Notes: generated from the sequence alone by a model not told the origin. Positions 1 through 12,463 are shown, numbered from the stretch's first letter. The stretch is 64,000 bases of DNA from Triops longicaudatus (GCA_022885665.1 JAGQDJ010000019.1:1081754-1145753), one strand, 5' to 3'. A program made the numbers and translations.

Positions 1-420
1 CATCAATCCCGAGATTTTTTGCATACTCAAGTGAACGAGTTGCCCTTCAAACTGCGATCGGTGCTTCGGCATAATCTTGTATTTGCCTGAATCTAGCAAA
101 TCCATCAATTCGCTCATTTCCAAGTCTTTACTCTAGAAAAATTTTATTTAGTTTGAGCCAATAAAGCAAGAATTAAGATTAAGGCATTGAGTTACTTGAG
201 TTAGGTGGAGAATGAGCACGCAGAAATCTTCCTGGTACTTAGGGTCCTTGTGAAAGTTGTCAGTGTCCGTCGCTGTTGAAAGACATTAAGTATTTTATAA
301 AATCTTTACTTTATACTTTTATAAACTTAAGTTACTTTATTATTTAAACATTTAATTGCATTTGTTTGGCAACAACACATTTGAAACGGTTAGTGGAATA
401 TTACCTGCAAGATTTCCCAT
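1..420 (-). CDS. Unrecognised protein, N-terminal part (runs off window)
   Basis: Three exons join in phase: 405-420 (ATG at 420), 196-272 and 1-132, giving 75 codons that stay open to the window edge. The introns (273-404 and 133-195) have GT donors and AG acceptors, and the second is 63 bp, normal for this locus. The start MGNLA is followed by a charged, helical-looking stretch with HKDPKYQEDF, then ELMDLLDSGKYKIMPKHR. I do not recognise the family. The gene diverges from POMT1, with about 500 bp between start codons, so the two probably share a promoter region. The exon chain is inferred from splice signals and matching phases; the start exon of 16 bp is the weakest part. Confidence 0.5.
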
Positions 421-922
421 TTTTAGCAAACAATATTCCCTTATAAAAGCGAAAACAGCAATTTTATAAGGTGTTACAAACTCAGATGCAGAAATGGCAG
501 CAACTCCGCTATTTTGAAACGACATTTTGACTTTTATTTCTCAGTTACTATTCCGTAACATTAAACCTCAATGGAGATGACAATAAACAGTATTTGAATC
601 TGGAGCGCTTCGATTCTGAAACGCGATTGGGTTTGTCACGCTCAAGATTTTTTTTGAGTCTACCGCAGAGTTACCTATTGGCTTTCACGAGAAATTTGCT
701 TCTTACCTGTCGATCAGAATGTACATGAGACTCCCTCAGGCCAAAGAAGCAATGGTAACCTGTTCCTCTGCAGGCATTCCTAATGGGGATTGGCCAAGAT
801 GCTCGTTATGGGAGCCAAGTGCAGAACCGGTTTACGAGCCAAAGGTGTGCGTGCTCGTTCACTATATCGTGCATCTTTATTTCCATGCTCATCAGTAAGA
901 AAAGTGTTTCCGAGACGTAAAC
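421..922. other. Divergent intergenic region, unknown gene / POMT1
   Basis: AT-rich spacer between two divergent start codons. It should hold both 5' UTRs and promoters. I see no clear TATA box, RNA gene or further coding exon. Confidence 0.5.
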
Positions 923-3900
923 ATGGACTCTGAAGTAAGGAATAGGAAACACAAACCAGTGACGAGTTCAAGCCAGAAGAAGGCCAAAAAAGCCGCCGCT
1001 GATACTCACGAGGACAATCTCATGAAGGTAGCTAATTGTAAATAACTTCTTTATGTTAATAGGCCTTTACATTTTACATTAACCAGCTTTAAATACTAAC
1101 AGCTTACACTCAACTATTCAAGTCAGCTTTGTGAATGAAAAGCGAAAGGTTATTATCACGTTGTTGTCAACGTTAGAACATTTTGTCGCTTTTAATTTTT
1201 CCTGTGTGGTTCTCTGAACATGCTAGGTTTTTACATTCTGATTGGTAATGCAAACTAACCTTTGACGAAAGAACTCAACCTTGACTTTCACGAAGGGCGA
1301 TGGCCATGCCAATTCCGTATTTTGGGGGTCATACCGTACCCGTGTAGAAAGCTCCCTTTTTTAGAAAAAAAAATCTGGTAGCTTAGATGAAGGACAATTA
1401 ATTTTTTCGTCAAAAAAGAAACCAAATCTATTGACTGAATTTCAAACGAGGTCAGGTGTATAAATTTAAATCTTCAAGTTTTTTTTTTCGAGTAATTTTA
1501 GTTAGTAGTTTGTGAAGACTTGGACGATTTTCATTGGCTTTCACTCTTGTTAACCTTGGTGCAAATAGCCACGGTAGCCTAAGGGTGGAAAGAAACCGGC
1601 TTTCCAGAAGAGGTTGTTGGCCCGTTCTCTGTCTTTTGACAGGAATGGATAGATTTGGCCATAATTTCGGGGCTTTCGGTTTGAGAGAGAAACATGCACA
1701 TCAAATGTATATTTCTACCTTTGCGGTTAAGATAATTCGTTTTTCTTGCGGTTACTAGGACCATGAAAATGAGACGGAAGTGTCCGAAAAACAAGACATC
1801 CACGAAGACAATGAAGCCTTCAAAAAAGCGTTCTATTCCATGATTCCTCCTCAACCTCAGACCATCACCCTGCATTTTAAATTTGATTTACTCGTACTTT
1901 CCTTGTTCGCCTTGGCACTAGTGACACGATTTTACCATCTGGAGGAGCCCAGAAATATCGTGTAAATTAACATCAGTTTGGAAAGTTGTGTAATTTTTAG
2001 CTGAATTTTGTTGATTTTCTTATAATTTTAGATTTGACGAATTACATTACGGTCGTTATGCGGGGTTGTATGCAAAAAACACCTTCTTTTTCGATTCCCA
2101 TCCTCCGTTGGGAAAGCAGCTCGTGGCCTTTGCTGCGCACGTAGCCGGTTTTGACGGTAAATATATTGCCAACTCGCATTGCGTTTTACTGGTAAAATTT
2201 ATGATCCTGTCCGTTTTGTGAATAGGCAATTTTAAGTTTGATCGGATTGGCTCGCCATACAATGCCTCAGTGCCCGTTTTCGCCTTACGTTTCGTACCTG
2301 CTTTGTGTGGCAGCTTACTAATTCCGACTGCATATCAGATTATGTTGGAGTTGGGATACCCCCAATGGACTGCTGGCTTGGCAGGATTTCTCTTTCTCTT
2401 CGGTAAGAGCTGACAATGAAACAAGCTACATGAAGACAAAGTGATAAACAAGAACGTGATAATGAATTGTCTTGTTTTTGTAAACAGATAATGCATTGCT
2501 TACGCAATCTCATTACGCTCTCATGGAATCCATCTTGTTGCTTTTTTCCTTGTCGGGAATTTTGTTCGTTTTAAAATTCCGTCAAGAACAAGCGCGGAAT
2601 CCTTTTTCGTCGGCTTGGTGGACGTGGTTAGTTTTATCTGCTGCATCGCTAACGTGTGCTATGTGGTAAGTGGATCTTACCGCGTCTTATTTCACGTTGC
2701 TTATTCATAACAATGTTAAATGAGTATTCTTGTTTCGTACAGTGTCAAATATGTCGGCTTTTATTCGCTATGCTTGGGAGTAGCCATGATTGCCCACGAT
2801 TTCTGGAACTCAGTCCTGGGCGACCAAAAGCTTTCGAAGTTGGAGATGGCTAAGCAAGCATTGGCACGTGGCTTCACGTATATTGTTATCCCTGTTGTCA
2901 TCTACATCAGTGTCTTTTACGTTCATCTGTCCATTCTTACGCGTGCCGGCCCGCACGACAGTGCAATGTCCAGCGCTTTCCAAGCAAGCTTAGAGGTAAG
3001 AACGTTTAACTTTCGTGAAGAACACCGTTATAGAGTTATTGCTGGGTTCCAGGGTGGATTAAGCTCAATCGTGCGTGGGCAACCTTTGGAAATCGTGCAT
3101 GGCTCTCAAATCACGTTGAGACACTCAGAAGGAAAGCCATGTTGGATGCATTCCCATCCGGACAAATACCCAATCAAATACGCTGATAAACGCGGTTCTT
3201 CACATCAACAGCAGGTCACTTGTTACGGCCACAAAGACACGAACAACTGGTGGATCGTGAAGAGACCTGACCGGTAAAAAAAAAAAAAAAAAAATCTTCC
3301 GAAGCTTATAAGTTATTTTTATAGGTCTGATTTGGTAGTAGCTGCTCCTTTGGATAAAATCCAAGATGGGGAGATAATTCAGCTTGTGCACGGAATTACT
3401 GGCCGGAACTTGAATTCACACAACGTCGCTGCGCCCATGTCTCCCACCAAACAAGTGAAGACGTTAAAAAAATCTTTGTAGTATGGAATTTAATGAATAT
3501 GTTGACAGGAGGTGAGCTGCTACATCGATCATAATGTTTCGATGCCGGCCCAGGATCTATGGAAGGTAGAGATTATTAACAAAAAGGAAGTCGGTACTGT
3601 TTGGCATGCTGTGGAGTCAATGGTAAATTGAATCAGATATAAAATTAGTATTTTTGGGAATTAACTTACGATTTTTTGGATAGATTCGTTTGATTCACGT
3701 AAATACGAGCCAGGCGTTAGCTTTCACAGGACGCGTTTTGCCTGAGTGGGGTTATTCGCAGCACGAAATCGTTACTGATCCAATGATCAATCACCAGGAT
3801 ACTGTCTGGAATGTTGAAGAGCATAAATATACCCGAAGTAATTTCATTCAATAGAATTCGGGGATGAAAAGTTGCTAATACGCGTAAATTGTAGATGAAA

Positions 3901-4774
3901 ACCAAGAAGACCGTAGCCGAGAATTACACAACAACGATTTCATTCCCTTGGAACCAACCAAGTTGACCTTCTGGCAGAAGTTCCTCGAATTACAGTTCCG
4001 CATGTTGCTCATCTCGAATGAAAACGTACAAAACCATATGTATACCTCTAGCCCTTGGGAATGGCTTACGCTAACTAGAGGAATTGCCTACTGGGTGTCA
4101 CCTGATAGCAATGTAAATATTTCATAGGCGATTTTTGACCTTATGTTCATTGCATTTTGTTGACCAGGCACAAATCCACTTGTTGGGCAATGTGGCAATT
4201 TGGTATTCTGCCACTTTAGCCATCGCCGGCTTCGTCGGTCTGTTTGTCCTGTACTTGTTGAGGCAACGTCGGCGATGCTATGATTTAACTCCAAGTAATT
4301 ATTAGGAAATTTCTAAATTGGAGTCGAGTCTAACAGAGTTTTTTTTTTTCGTTTTTAGATGCCTGGAGACAATACGTGGCAGCAGTAGAAGTGTTGTTCG
4401 CTGGTTATGTCTTCCATTTCGCTCCCTATTTCTTCGTGGATCATACCTTGTTTTTGCATCATTACTTACCTGCTCTGGCTTTCCAATTGCTCCTAATGGC
4501 AGCGTTTATCCATCACGTTGTGCATGTCGTCAAGTAAAGCCCTTTGAATTCTCTCAGAAAGTAAAGTTAATTCATTTTCTTTTGTAGCAACGTCATCCGA
4601 AGCAAGATCTTATCTTCATTGGTCAGCGTTTGTTTGATCGCATGGGCTTTATTGGTGGTCTACGTCTTCCAAAGATACTTACCATTATCCTACGGTACTG
4701 GGCCTCAGGACGCTGCTGCAATTTTGTCGTTGAAATTGAAAGATACCTGGGATTTTATTATTCACCGTACGTGA
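923..4774 (+). CDS. POMT1: Protein O-mannosyltransferase 1 (POMT1, rotated abdomen)
   Basis: Transfers mannose from dolichyl-phosphate mannose to Ser/Thr of proteins such as dystroglycan in the ER, normally as a complex with POMT2. Fourteen exons: 923-1027, 1759-1961, 2032-2156, 2226-2402, 2488-2665, 2743-2995, 3053-3273, 3325-3454, 3509-3622, 3684-3837, 3895-4112, 4168-4294, 4359-4533, 4588-4774; total 788 codons, all phases closing. The luminal loop-1 acidic pair is present (FDELHYG, about residues 104-110), followed by SHPPLGK. Several hydrophobic segments lie in both terminal parts, and a MIR-domain region (residues about 340-530: HSHPDKYP, VTCYGHKD, VSCYIDH) sits between. The N-terminus before residue 60 is charged and poorly conserved. 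ALLTQSHYALMES and GDQKLSK resemble POMT1 rather than POMT2. The 3' end converges on PSMB7 248 bp away. Confidence 0.93.
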
Positions 4775-5021
4775 AATGTTTCTAGAAAGGAACATATGAA
4801 TTGTTGGTTGTATGCAACGAAAATTTTCCTGAAAATAGATCTGTTTTTGTTACAAATCAAAACTAAAAGCAAAACGTGATCCAAGTTCCCTTCACAGTGC
4901 AATGTATTGTTCACGTAACCGAAAAGAAGTGCAGCATGTAAAGGTTTCAAAGTTTACTCGTCAATTTGTTACGAAAGAGGGGGGAAACGGGGCGAACATA
5001 CATCACGTTCATGCCAACTTT

Positions 5022-6447
5022 TTATGAAGTGCCGTCGCTCGTTTCCATTTTCTCTTCCGTGGATAACAGACGCACTTCGGTGGATTCCACCTTGATCGGT
5101 ATGGTCTTGGTGGATAAAACAGCGGTCGATCCGCGCTTGTAGCTGTAGTCCAGTTGTCTAAACGAAACCAGAGACCAAAATTAATTCATTTCGATATTAA
5201 CTAAGACATCACAGCGTACCTAACACCCTTTAGGTTAGCTCGGTCGTAAGGACGGAATTGCTCAGCCTTCTCCCGCGTAATCACGAAAAGATCAACGTTG
5301 CTACCAGAACCCAAATCGTTAAAGATACCGGAAGCGATGGCGTCGCGAACTAACTTCTTGGCTTCCTCCAACTGCAGAAAATCACACGATTTACTTAAAA
5401 AATACTTTCAAAAAGATACGAGCCTCTTTTTCCACATATTGGGTAATAGACAAAACTTAAGTTTCCGAAGTTATCTAATATAATTTAGCTTTAAGACGCG
5501 CAACATAGGCCAAAACCAAAATTTCTGAGATGTTAAGAAATACGTAAATAAAAAAATACAAAAACAATCGAATTATTTCTGAAACATGCTTAAACGAATG
5601 AAAATGAAATACAAAATAGGTTACTGTGATATCAAAGAATCTGGAAATCTACAACAATTTAAGAATTGATAGTTCCAGACATAGGCGCTAACGAAAAAGT
5701 AAAAAAAAAAAAAATGGAACATAATATTGGTAAATGCGTACTTCCATGTCTGGTTTCCAACCAGCTTCGAATACAGCCATGGCAGCTAAAGAGCCGGATC
5801 CCATGGTGCAATAGGGAAGCTTGGATGTAGAGCCATGGGGATGGATTTCATAAAGATGAGGTCCTGTGTTATCAACGCCACCAACAATCAAAGCTGCACC
5901 AATATGACCTTGGTATCGGAATAGCATTTGCTTGAGCAACCTATTGGCAGTAGCTACAGGCACGACTCTGCCGGTGTTCAGACGGTGTAGTTCCAATTTG
6001 GAAGAAATCATTTCAGTAACTTTCTGAGTATCGGCGGCAGTACCAGCACCGCAGCATCTAGACATAGGCAAGACTCAAAACTACTGTTATTAAGAATATA
6101 TGTAAGGTTTTACCGCATGTTCGGAGCCAAATAATGGATTTTTTCGCATTCCTTTTCTGCTACGATGGAACCTTCGGTGGCCCTGGTATCAGCACCCAAG
6201 ATGACACCATCTTTGTAAACAATGCCAGCAATGGTCGTACCAGTTTTGGTAGCTTTTGGAATAGGGAACCCTTTTTCAACCAAAAAGTTATTCCTGGAAA
6301 CAAACAAAAGTAGACATTAATCTGAGACGTACCGCTGTATTGTTTATGTCGGATTTGATAGCACAAATATGTGCCGTAATTTTACCTTTTACAGTTGTCA
6401 AAGGAAAATCCGCCTTTGGAAACTTCCGGAATTAAAACCGACGTCAT
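5022..6447 (-). CDS. PSMB7: Proteasome subunit beta type-7 (beta-2, trypsin-like)
   Basis: Catalytic beta-2 subunit of the 20S proteasome, responsible for trypsin-like cleavage. Five exons on the minus strand: 6386-6447, 6114-6293, 5742-6057, 5220-5371, 5022-5157, total 281 codons, close to the vertebrate length. A propeptide precedes the autocatalytic site TG/TTIAG; the freed Thr is the nucleophile. The GADTRAT motif follows, then GAGTAADT, GGVDNTGPHLY and GSGSLAAM, all typical of the family. The C-terminal arm ends in DGTS and in beta-2 embraces beta-3. The start MTSVLIPEV lies just before a short first exon and is the only reasonable ATG. The gene converges on POMT1. No abnormality seen. 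Confidence 0.96.
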
Positions 6448-7310
6448 GTTTTAACTAACAAGATTTTCCAGTACTACACGAATAAACCACTGACGGCAAA
6501 ACAATGATGAAGGGAAATTTAAAAGTGGGAGGTCTCAATGAGCAAAGAGGAGGGATTAGATTATACCCAAGAACTGCGGTTCGCAGCTTTTGCTGGCGGG
6601 GAATTCGTTTACGAGAAGCGAAATTCAACGATTTCTTTTTCGCGACTTATGTCAAATATGTGATTACGAGGTGAATTATTCGGCTAATTATATACATAAC
6701 ATATCTAGAGATTGAGGCACAACAACTTTTGTGAAAATACACCGTAGTGTAGACCAAGGTTTTGAAAAGCTCTGAAATGAAGCACCCATTAATGCTTTGC
6801 GTTGGATCTGAAGTTACTGCTTAAGTCTAGAAGAAAAGGAGTAGAAACTGTATGTTTATGAAGTGAAAGATTGAGCCTAGCGGCTAGTAAATAAACTACA
6901 ATTTTTAAAGATTGACGTGATTTTATTCTAACGCCGAGGGAATGCGAATCCCTGAATGGCAATAGGTTAATAATCGCAATAACAGGATTTTTATTTCCAT
7001 CATGTCATCACATTTTACTTAACTGCCATGTGTCATCTTATACAACAAAATTTTTATGTGAGCTACAGAATGCTCCAACTCAACTGTTTAACAGCATTGT
7101 GAAAATAACAAATTCAAAGGATACAAAAATGCAATATGCATAAACTTCGCATATAAAGCTCCTTTACCGATATCAACGGTGACTCAAAAAAGTACCAAAC
7201 CATGTGAACAAGTAAGGTTCAAGAGCTCGCTCATAAACTACATAGCAACAAAAAGACATTAGAACAAAACCTAGCAATCTCGACGATGATTCGATTTTTT
7301 CAGAGCAAAT
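6448..7310. other. Intergenic region, PSMB7 5' side / zinc-finger gene 3' side
   Basis: About 860 bp holding the PSMB7 promoter and 5' UTR and the 3' UTR of the zinc-finger gene. No further coding exon, RNA gene or repeat is evident. Confidence 0.5.
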
Positions 7311-8735
7311 TTAAAGAAAAGGGCTCTTCGTATTGTTTACAACCTGAGCTTCAAATTTTAATTCTTCGCCAATGCCATGCGCATTTTGTTTATGGACTTT
7401 CAGAAAATACTTGGAACATAGTTCTTTGTAGCAAACGTCACAAATGACCCCTCCTATGTTAGGTTTGTTCCCTAGATCAATCGAATGCATTTTCAGCATA
7501 TGCCTTTTCAAGAAGTATTTGTTGCAGAGCTCTTTGTCGCAAATTTTGCAGTAATTTCGCACATGCTTCGGAGGGGATTGAACGTCATCCGTGGTCCAGT
7601 TACCGTCATTAGCGTTGACCTCAGTCTTCACTTGACCGAAACTTACTCTTGTCTTGGCATTCTGTTTTCCCTCAGGAAGGTCAGTGTCGAGAGAAGGCAT
7701 TGGTGCCGTGGGAGGAGGAATAGTTGCTTTAAAATACGAAACGCATGACTTCGACAGATCCAATGCGGAAGTAAATGACGGAAAGGTCAAGCCGTTATCA
7801 AAAATCCCATGTTGCTTCGCTTTATGTTTTCTTAGAAAAAACTTGTTACAGAATTCCTTGTCACAAATTTTGCAGTAAGCTTCGTAATTAATAATACGAC
7901 AGAAACCTTGTTCTTGGATTTCGGGAAGCGGGATACCAAGAGTCAAAGAGCCAGGTGTACCAGTGTTGGACGGAGGATACGTTTCTGTTCCTGGGGATGG
8001 AGCTCCGATTTGTGGATCAAGATGAGTTTGCAAATGGTGCGCAAAATTCGTTAGTTGAACAGCAGTATTGCAGTAAGGACACGTAACGGATGGTGAGCTG
8101 TCCCAGGGAGAAGTAGGGGATTTACTTTCAAGAGCAAATAAACTCGAAGCATCTTGATCTGCACTAATTGACGCGCGATTTGAAGTCGACACTTCTTGCA
8201 ATGGACTCGAAGACTGTGACGATGAAGGCACGTGTATATCGGAAGTAGAAGTCACATACGTACGATTGATGACGCGGACGGGTTTCACTTGTTTCCTCCT
8301 CTTTCGCGGAGTAACAGGAAGATCCTTTTCGCGATCTGCGAGATTGCATTTTTTCTGAATGCTGTAAAGTGCAACGCTCGAGAGCTGATTTGTCGTTTCC
8401 CGCGAGGTGGGTGAGGGTAGATCAGTTTGGAAGTGTGGCAGCCATAGCGAATTGAGAGAATCTAAGTTCCAATCTTCATTTTCGTATTTACAGCGCACAG
8501 GCGAAGTCGTCACGTAGTTGCTAACGTGTTCTGCGTCTTCTATTGTGGTGGAGTCTGGCGAGTCCACTGCAGCAATTGAATCTCGATTAATATTCTTGGG
8601 TAACGAATATTGACTTCCCTGATTCTTCACACTCAAGTTCCACACGACATCTATTTCATGTTTTTCCGAGCTTGCTGCAGTTTTTTTACTCAGATTTAAA
8701 GCCGTTTCCAACGAATCTTCATTACAGTCGATCAT
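7311..8735 (-). CDS. C2H2 zinc-finger protein with three near-identical KELCNKYFL-type fingers
   Basis: One uninterrupted frame, 474 codons from the ATG at 8735 (the frame opens slightly upstream but only with a TTG). The N-terminal half is Ser/Thr/Pro-rich and probably disordered, with a basic RKRRKQ patch. A first C2H2 finger (CPYCNTAVQL..HHLQTH) lies near residue 225, then come three related fingers: CKICDKEFCNKFFLRKH, CKICDKELCNKYFLKRH and CDVCYKELCSKYFLKVH, separated by linkers of roughly 20 to 90 residues. The extra Cys and the shared core in the three repeats are unusual for tandem DNA-binding fingers, which are normally joined by seven-residue linkers. A nuclear regulatory protein is likely; the target is unknown and I cannot name the orthologue. 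Intron-free coding contrasts with its neighbours. Confidence 0.8.
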   Translation of the reverse strand: MIDCNEDSLETALNLSKKTAASSEKHEIDVVWNLSVKNQGSQYSLPKNINRDSIAAVDSPDSTTIEDAEHVSNYVTTSPVRCKYENEDWNLDSLNSLWLPHFQTDLPSPTSRETTNQLSSVALYSIQKKCNLADREKDLPVTPRKRRKQVKPVRVINRTYVTSTSDIHVPSSSQSSSPLQEVSTSNRASISADQDASSLFALESKSPTSPWDSSPSVTCPYCNTAVQLTNFAHHLQTHLDPQIGAPSPGTETYPPSNTGTPGSLTLGIPLPEIQEQGFCRIINYEAYCKICDKEFCNKFFLRKHKAKQHGIFDNGLTFPSFTSALDLSKSCVSYFKATIPPPTAPMPSLDTDLPEGKQNAKTRVSFGQVKTEVNANDGNWTTDDVQSPPKHVRNYCKICDKELCNKYFLKRHMLKMHSIDLGNKPNIGGVICDVCYKELCSKYFLKVHKQNAHGIGEELKFEAQVVNNTKSPFL

Positions 8736-10201
8736 CTTAAGTATTCTCACAGTGTTTTTTCTCACATACAAATGTTAGTGGAGAAATAGAAAACTAGATT
8801 TCGCATTTCAGTCAAAAATCACCGGGATTATCAAAAATGCTTCTTTCAATTTTCGAGAGGAAATGTTTCATACTATGGTTCGTCCTACATTCTTTTCTGG
8901 AGTTCATTTTAATCGGAGCTGAATAAAGAAAGTGTCAAATTTTGAACTCAATTCCGGGACAAACAAAACACTAGTAACAGAATACGGAAGAAAGTAAACG
9001 CTACTTCCTGTATAAGGATCTGAAATGATTCAAACGGAATCTTTTAAGACTGTTTCGTTCGTCTCCAACCAGTTCTGGATGTTAACTGAGGATTTTCATC
9101 TCCGCTGCGTTCCCAAGTTGATTTGACCTTATCTTATAACGTGTCGTAGGTCAAGGGTATAAGACAGAGGTCATGGTCTTACAAAGTAAATGCCGTAAGT
9201 ATGCAAAAACTGTGACACAGCCACGTGTCTGGTTCTAACAATTCTTGGTAATGGAATTTCGACTCTTACTAATTATGTGACCTCGCGCAGAACTTCCTCA
9301 CATGACAGCAACGATACATAGGAACCTAACTTTTTTAACCCTTCTTACCTGCACTACCCCGGAAAAATCTAGGTATCGACGCGATTTCTTTGTGTCTGTA
9401 TTTCCATAGAAAGCTGACACTTGTATCCATAAGCTTTGTGTAGCGTAGATCCATGCTTTACGCTTGCAGGTGTATATACGGTCGACGGTGCGACTATGGC
9501 CAAAATAACGTCTAGCTTCGTTTGTGACAATAGAATGGCGTCTACGAAAATTCTTCTTCTAAGCTCACTGAACATGTTGGCTGAGTTTGTGAAATATCTG
9601 TCTAATGGTCAGTCTCTGGCATCGTTAGTTCGATTTCACTCCCGGGAGAGGCTTTCACGTTTATTGTACTTTTTTTTACTACGTACATGTAGTCCTACTG
9701 CATATCCAGTTCTCCATATAAGTTTATTTATTTTTGCGTAACTAGACAGGATTTCTCTGAAAAATTTAAAATAATTAATTAATTCCTTTTTGCAAGAGAT
9801 GCAGTTACAGTTAATAGAGCTGAACTTTTGTAGTGTGGTTAACTTTTATTTATTTTGATTAAACAGCATTTTATCGAAAAACGCGGCTTAGTGACCCTTT
9901 TCCGCTAACGAAGTCTTGCTCGGGATACTTGAATGACAAGACCTTCCGAAGAGTTAAGTACTGCATCGAGTTGAAACTAATTGATAATAATCACTGCGCT
10001 TAATTTGGCTCATTGACATTTTCCATTTCCACTCTCGATGTTTCCCAGTTTGCTTGAAACTGCTCGTCTTGCTTTGAATTGCCCGCTTGGGAAAAGGCAG
10101 GAAACTTGTTTCAACGTGCTGCTCCTTGTATCGCATGCTTTCCTTGTTTACTTACATTTTCTGGCTGTTGGTTTGTTATGTTTATATTTCCAGACCCAAG
10201 G
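8736..10201. other. Divergent intergenic region, zinc-finger gene / Schlafen-like gene
   Basis: About 1.5 kb with no convincing coding exon. A pyrimidine-rich acceptor ending at 10193 sits eight bases before the Schlafen-like ATG, so at least one 5' UTR intron begins in this region. Confidence 0.5.
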
Positions 10202-12463
10202 ATGAGTTCTGAAGTTCCATTTTTCGACCAAAGCTCTCCGGAAGTTTTTCAGAATTGTGCTTGTGATTGTGCTGACGACCAACCCAAAACGTTTGAAGCC
10301 GATGTACATGCGCTACACGAAATTCTAGATTTAGTGAAAAGCGAGGTGTCTATAGCACCCGAATTTACAGAACACTTCGGATCCTACTTAAAAGAACATA
10401 TAGACGCCTTCCTCCAAAAACAGAATTATTATACAGCAACACTACTTGGAGTGTCGTTTAAAGTATGCTCCGTACTTTTGTTGAAAGACGCGACGTTTTT
10501 GTCAACCCTTCTGGGAAGAGATTTTCCCAGACTGTGTCATTCTATTGACCAGTTTTTACGTAAGTTTGCATAGCTCACACCCATAGCACTCTCGTACTCT
10601 TTTCACACTGGGTAAAAATAAAAAACTCTCGTATTTTAATTGAAATCTGTTCTTGTTTCCTACAGGAATCCATCCGCTTCCTGATGATGATTCGCTAGAA
10701 TCGGCATGTACTATTTTAATGCATATAGTGACAATGTCCAGTCAAAACGCCACTTTTGTTGCTCAGAAAGGACTTATAAACTCCCTTTTGGCTTGTATTC
10801 TGGTAGATCATTAAAGTTCTCGAGTGTACTTTAATGTCAGTCTGATTTGTAGCATCAATCACCGTCCTTACGCTATGAAGCCATGACCGTGATTGGCGTG
10901 ATTTACACTTTACCGGGCGCGGTGATCGATTTCACTAAATTAGCGAAAACCAGTTATAGTATGTCAAGCTAAGTCGCTAGATAGCGACTTGGTACTATAA
11001 CCGCTTTCTGTATTGCAGGATTTCTTGATCTTGAGTTACAATGCCAGTCAACAAGTGAAATTTTCGAACGGTGTATATTACAAGCCTTAGAAATGATTGA
11101 ATCTGCGGTCCGCCAATTAAATGCATTGCTGATGATCAGTGAAACCCGATTTTACAAAGGTGAGTACTTGTTCGTATTGTGTTACATTCGTCTTGGTCAT
11201 AGATGACAATAATGGCGAGGCGTTCTCGTCAGGGCCAATTCCCCCCTTTTTCAATGTAATTTACAGTATTAATTTTTCCTGTGTATCCAGCGTGAGTTAA
11301 AGCTCGTGAAAAACTTACGGTTTAGAGTCAGTCATTATTATGGCATCACATTAAAAACTTTTACTTTATGTTACTTTATTTTTTATCCAAGAAAAGTTGA
11401 GTTGTTATGAAAAAAATTACCCAATGGAATTTTCATGCTTTCATTCCTTAGATATGACAGTATTGTCTACAAAGCATCCTCATATCGCCAACAAAATTGC
11501 TGCTTCTGTGTCAAAATCAGAAGCTCTTGCCAGGTACGCCGTCACGTAGGAGTGGTCGGTCGCGTGCCTAGAATGGAACAAGAGCTGAACAAGAGCCAGA
11601 ACTAGTCCACAACGCCCCATTGACTCTTGAGAAAGCTGCCGTACGAGAGGAAAAGAAACAAACAGCACAAAGTAGTCAAGATGCTCAAGCTGCTTGTACT
11701 GCAAGCATTCAGTACGCCTTTCCTGATGTTACATATTTCCCCCGTAAGACTCTTATCCTGCCTTCCTTTCCCCATAAGGATACTGGTCCTCAGACCTATA
11801 GACGAGGAGCGAAAGTTGGCTTGACTTCAGACCAGTGGAATGATGTCCAGTCTGCAGTCAAACTAGATGACATAACCTCTTGTGGAGTCGCTAGGGTAAA
11901 CCTAATTACGTCTACTTATCTGTCTTTTTTCTACCTTTTAATGTTAATGTAGGTTATCTGTGGAATGTTGAATGCTGACCAACGTGGAAGCATCTGGTTC
12001 GGCTTCCGTCAAGAGAATGGAACCATAGTTGACGGAATTCGTATTATGAGAGACCAGAAAGACGAATTTCGCATGCGTTTGCATCGTGTTCTCACGCAAA
12101 TCTCCCCAATGCCCTTAATCTCGGCGTTTAACGTTAACTTTACACAAGTAGAAATTGTAGTTGGACGGGACGTGTCAACGAATACCGAGCACTATATTGT
12201 CGAAATCTGTGTCCCAAAGAACACGGTACAATAATAAAAAAAAAATAACGCTTAACCTAAGCTAAATTTCTGATTACCCTCTTTTTCAGGATTTAGTTTA
12301 TACGATATCAGATGGAAAGCTGAACAGATGTGTCTTTTTGCGACGCGGTTGCAACACTGAAATCCTGTCTAAGAACGCAGTACGTAGCCTCGTGGCGCAA
12401 AAAGAAGCTGAAACATACCGAAAATACATCCACACCATGCAACTCTTGTTGGCAACCAAATAG
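10202..12463 (+). CDS. ARM-like protein with C-terminal Schlafen/AlbA_2-like domain
   Basis: Eight exons: 10202-10559, 10666-10802, 10853-10958, 11019-11159, 11452-11533, 11583-11895, 11953-12225, 12290-12463; 527 codons with all phases closing. Residues about 30-275 are helical and leucine-rich with a repeated spacing that looks like an armadillo/HEAT-type fold (LLGVSFKVC, LPDDDSLESACTILMHIV, SLRYEAMTVIGVIY). From about residue 335 the chain matches the AlbA_2 fold of Schlafen proteins: ICGMLNADQRGSIWFGF, DEFRMRLHRVLTQISP, then VYTISDGKLNRCVFLRRG. The acidic E..EFK motif of active Schlafen nucleases is not visible at its expected place, so activity is doubtful. The join 11533/11583 needs a 49 bp intron; if it is wrong, two genes or a truncated product would result. 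The gene converges on the ALDH gene. Confidence 0.68.
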
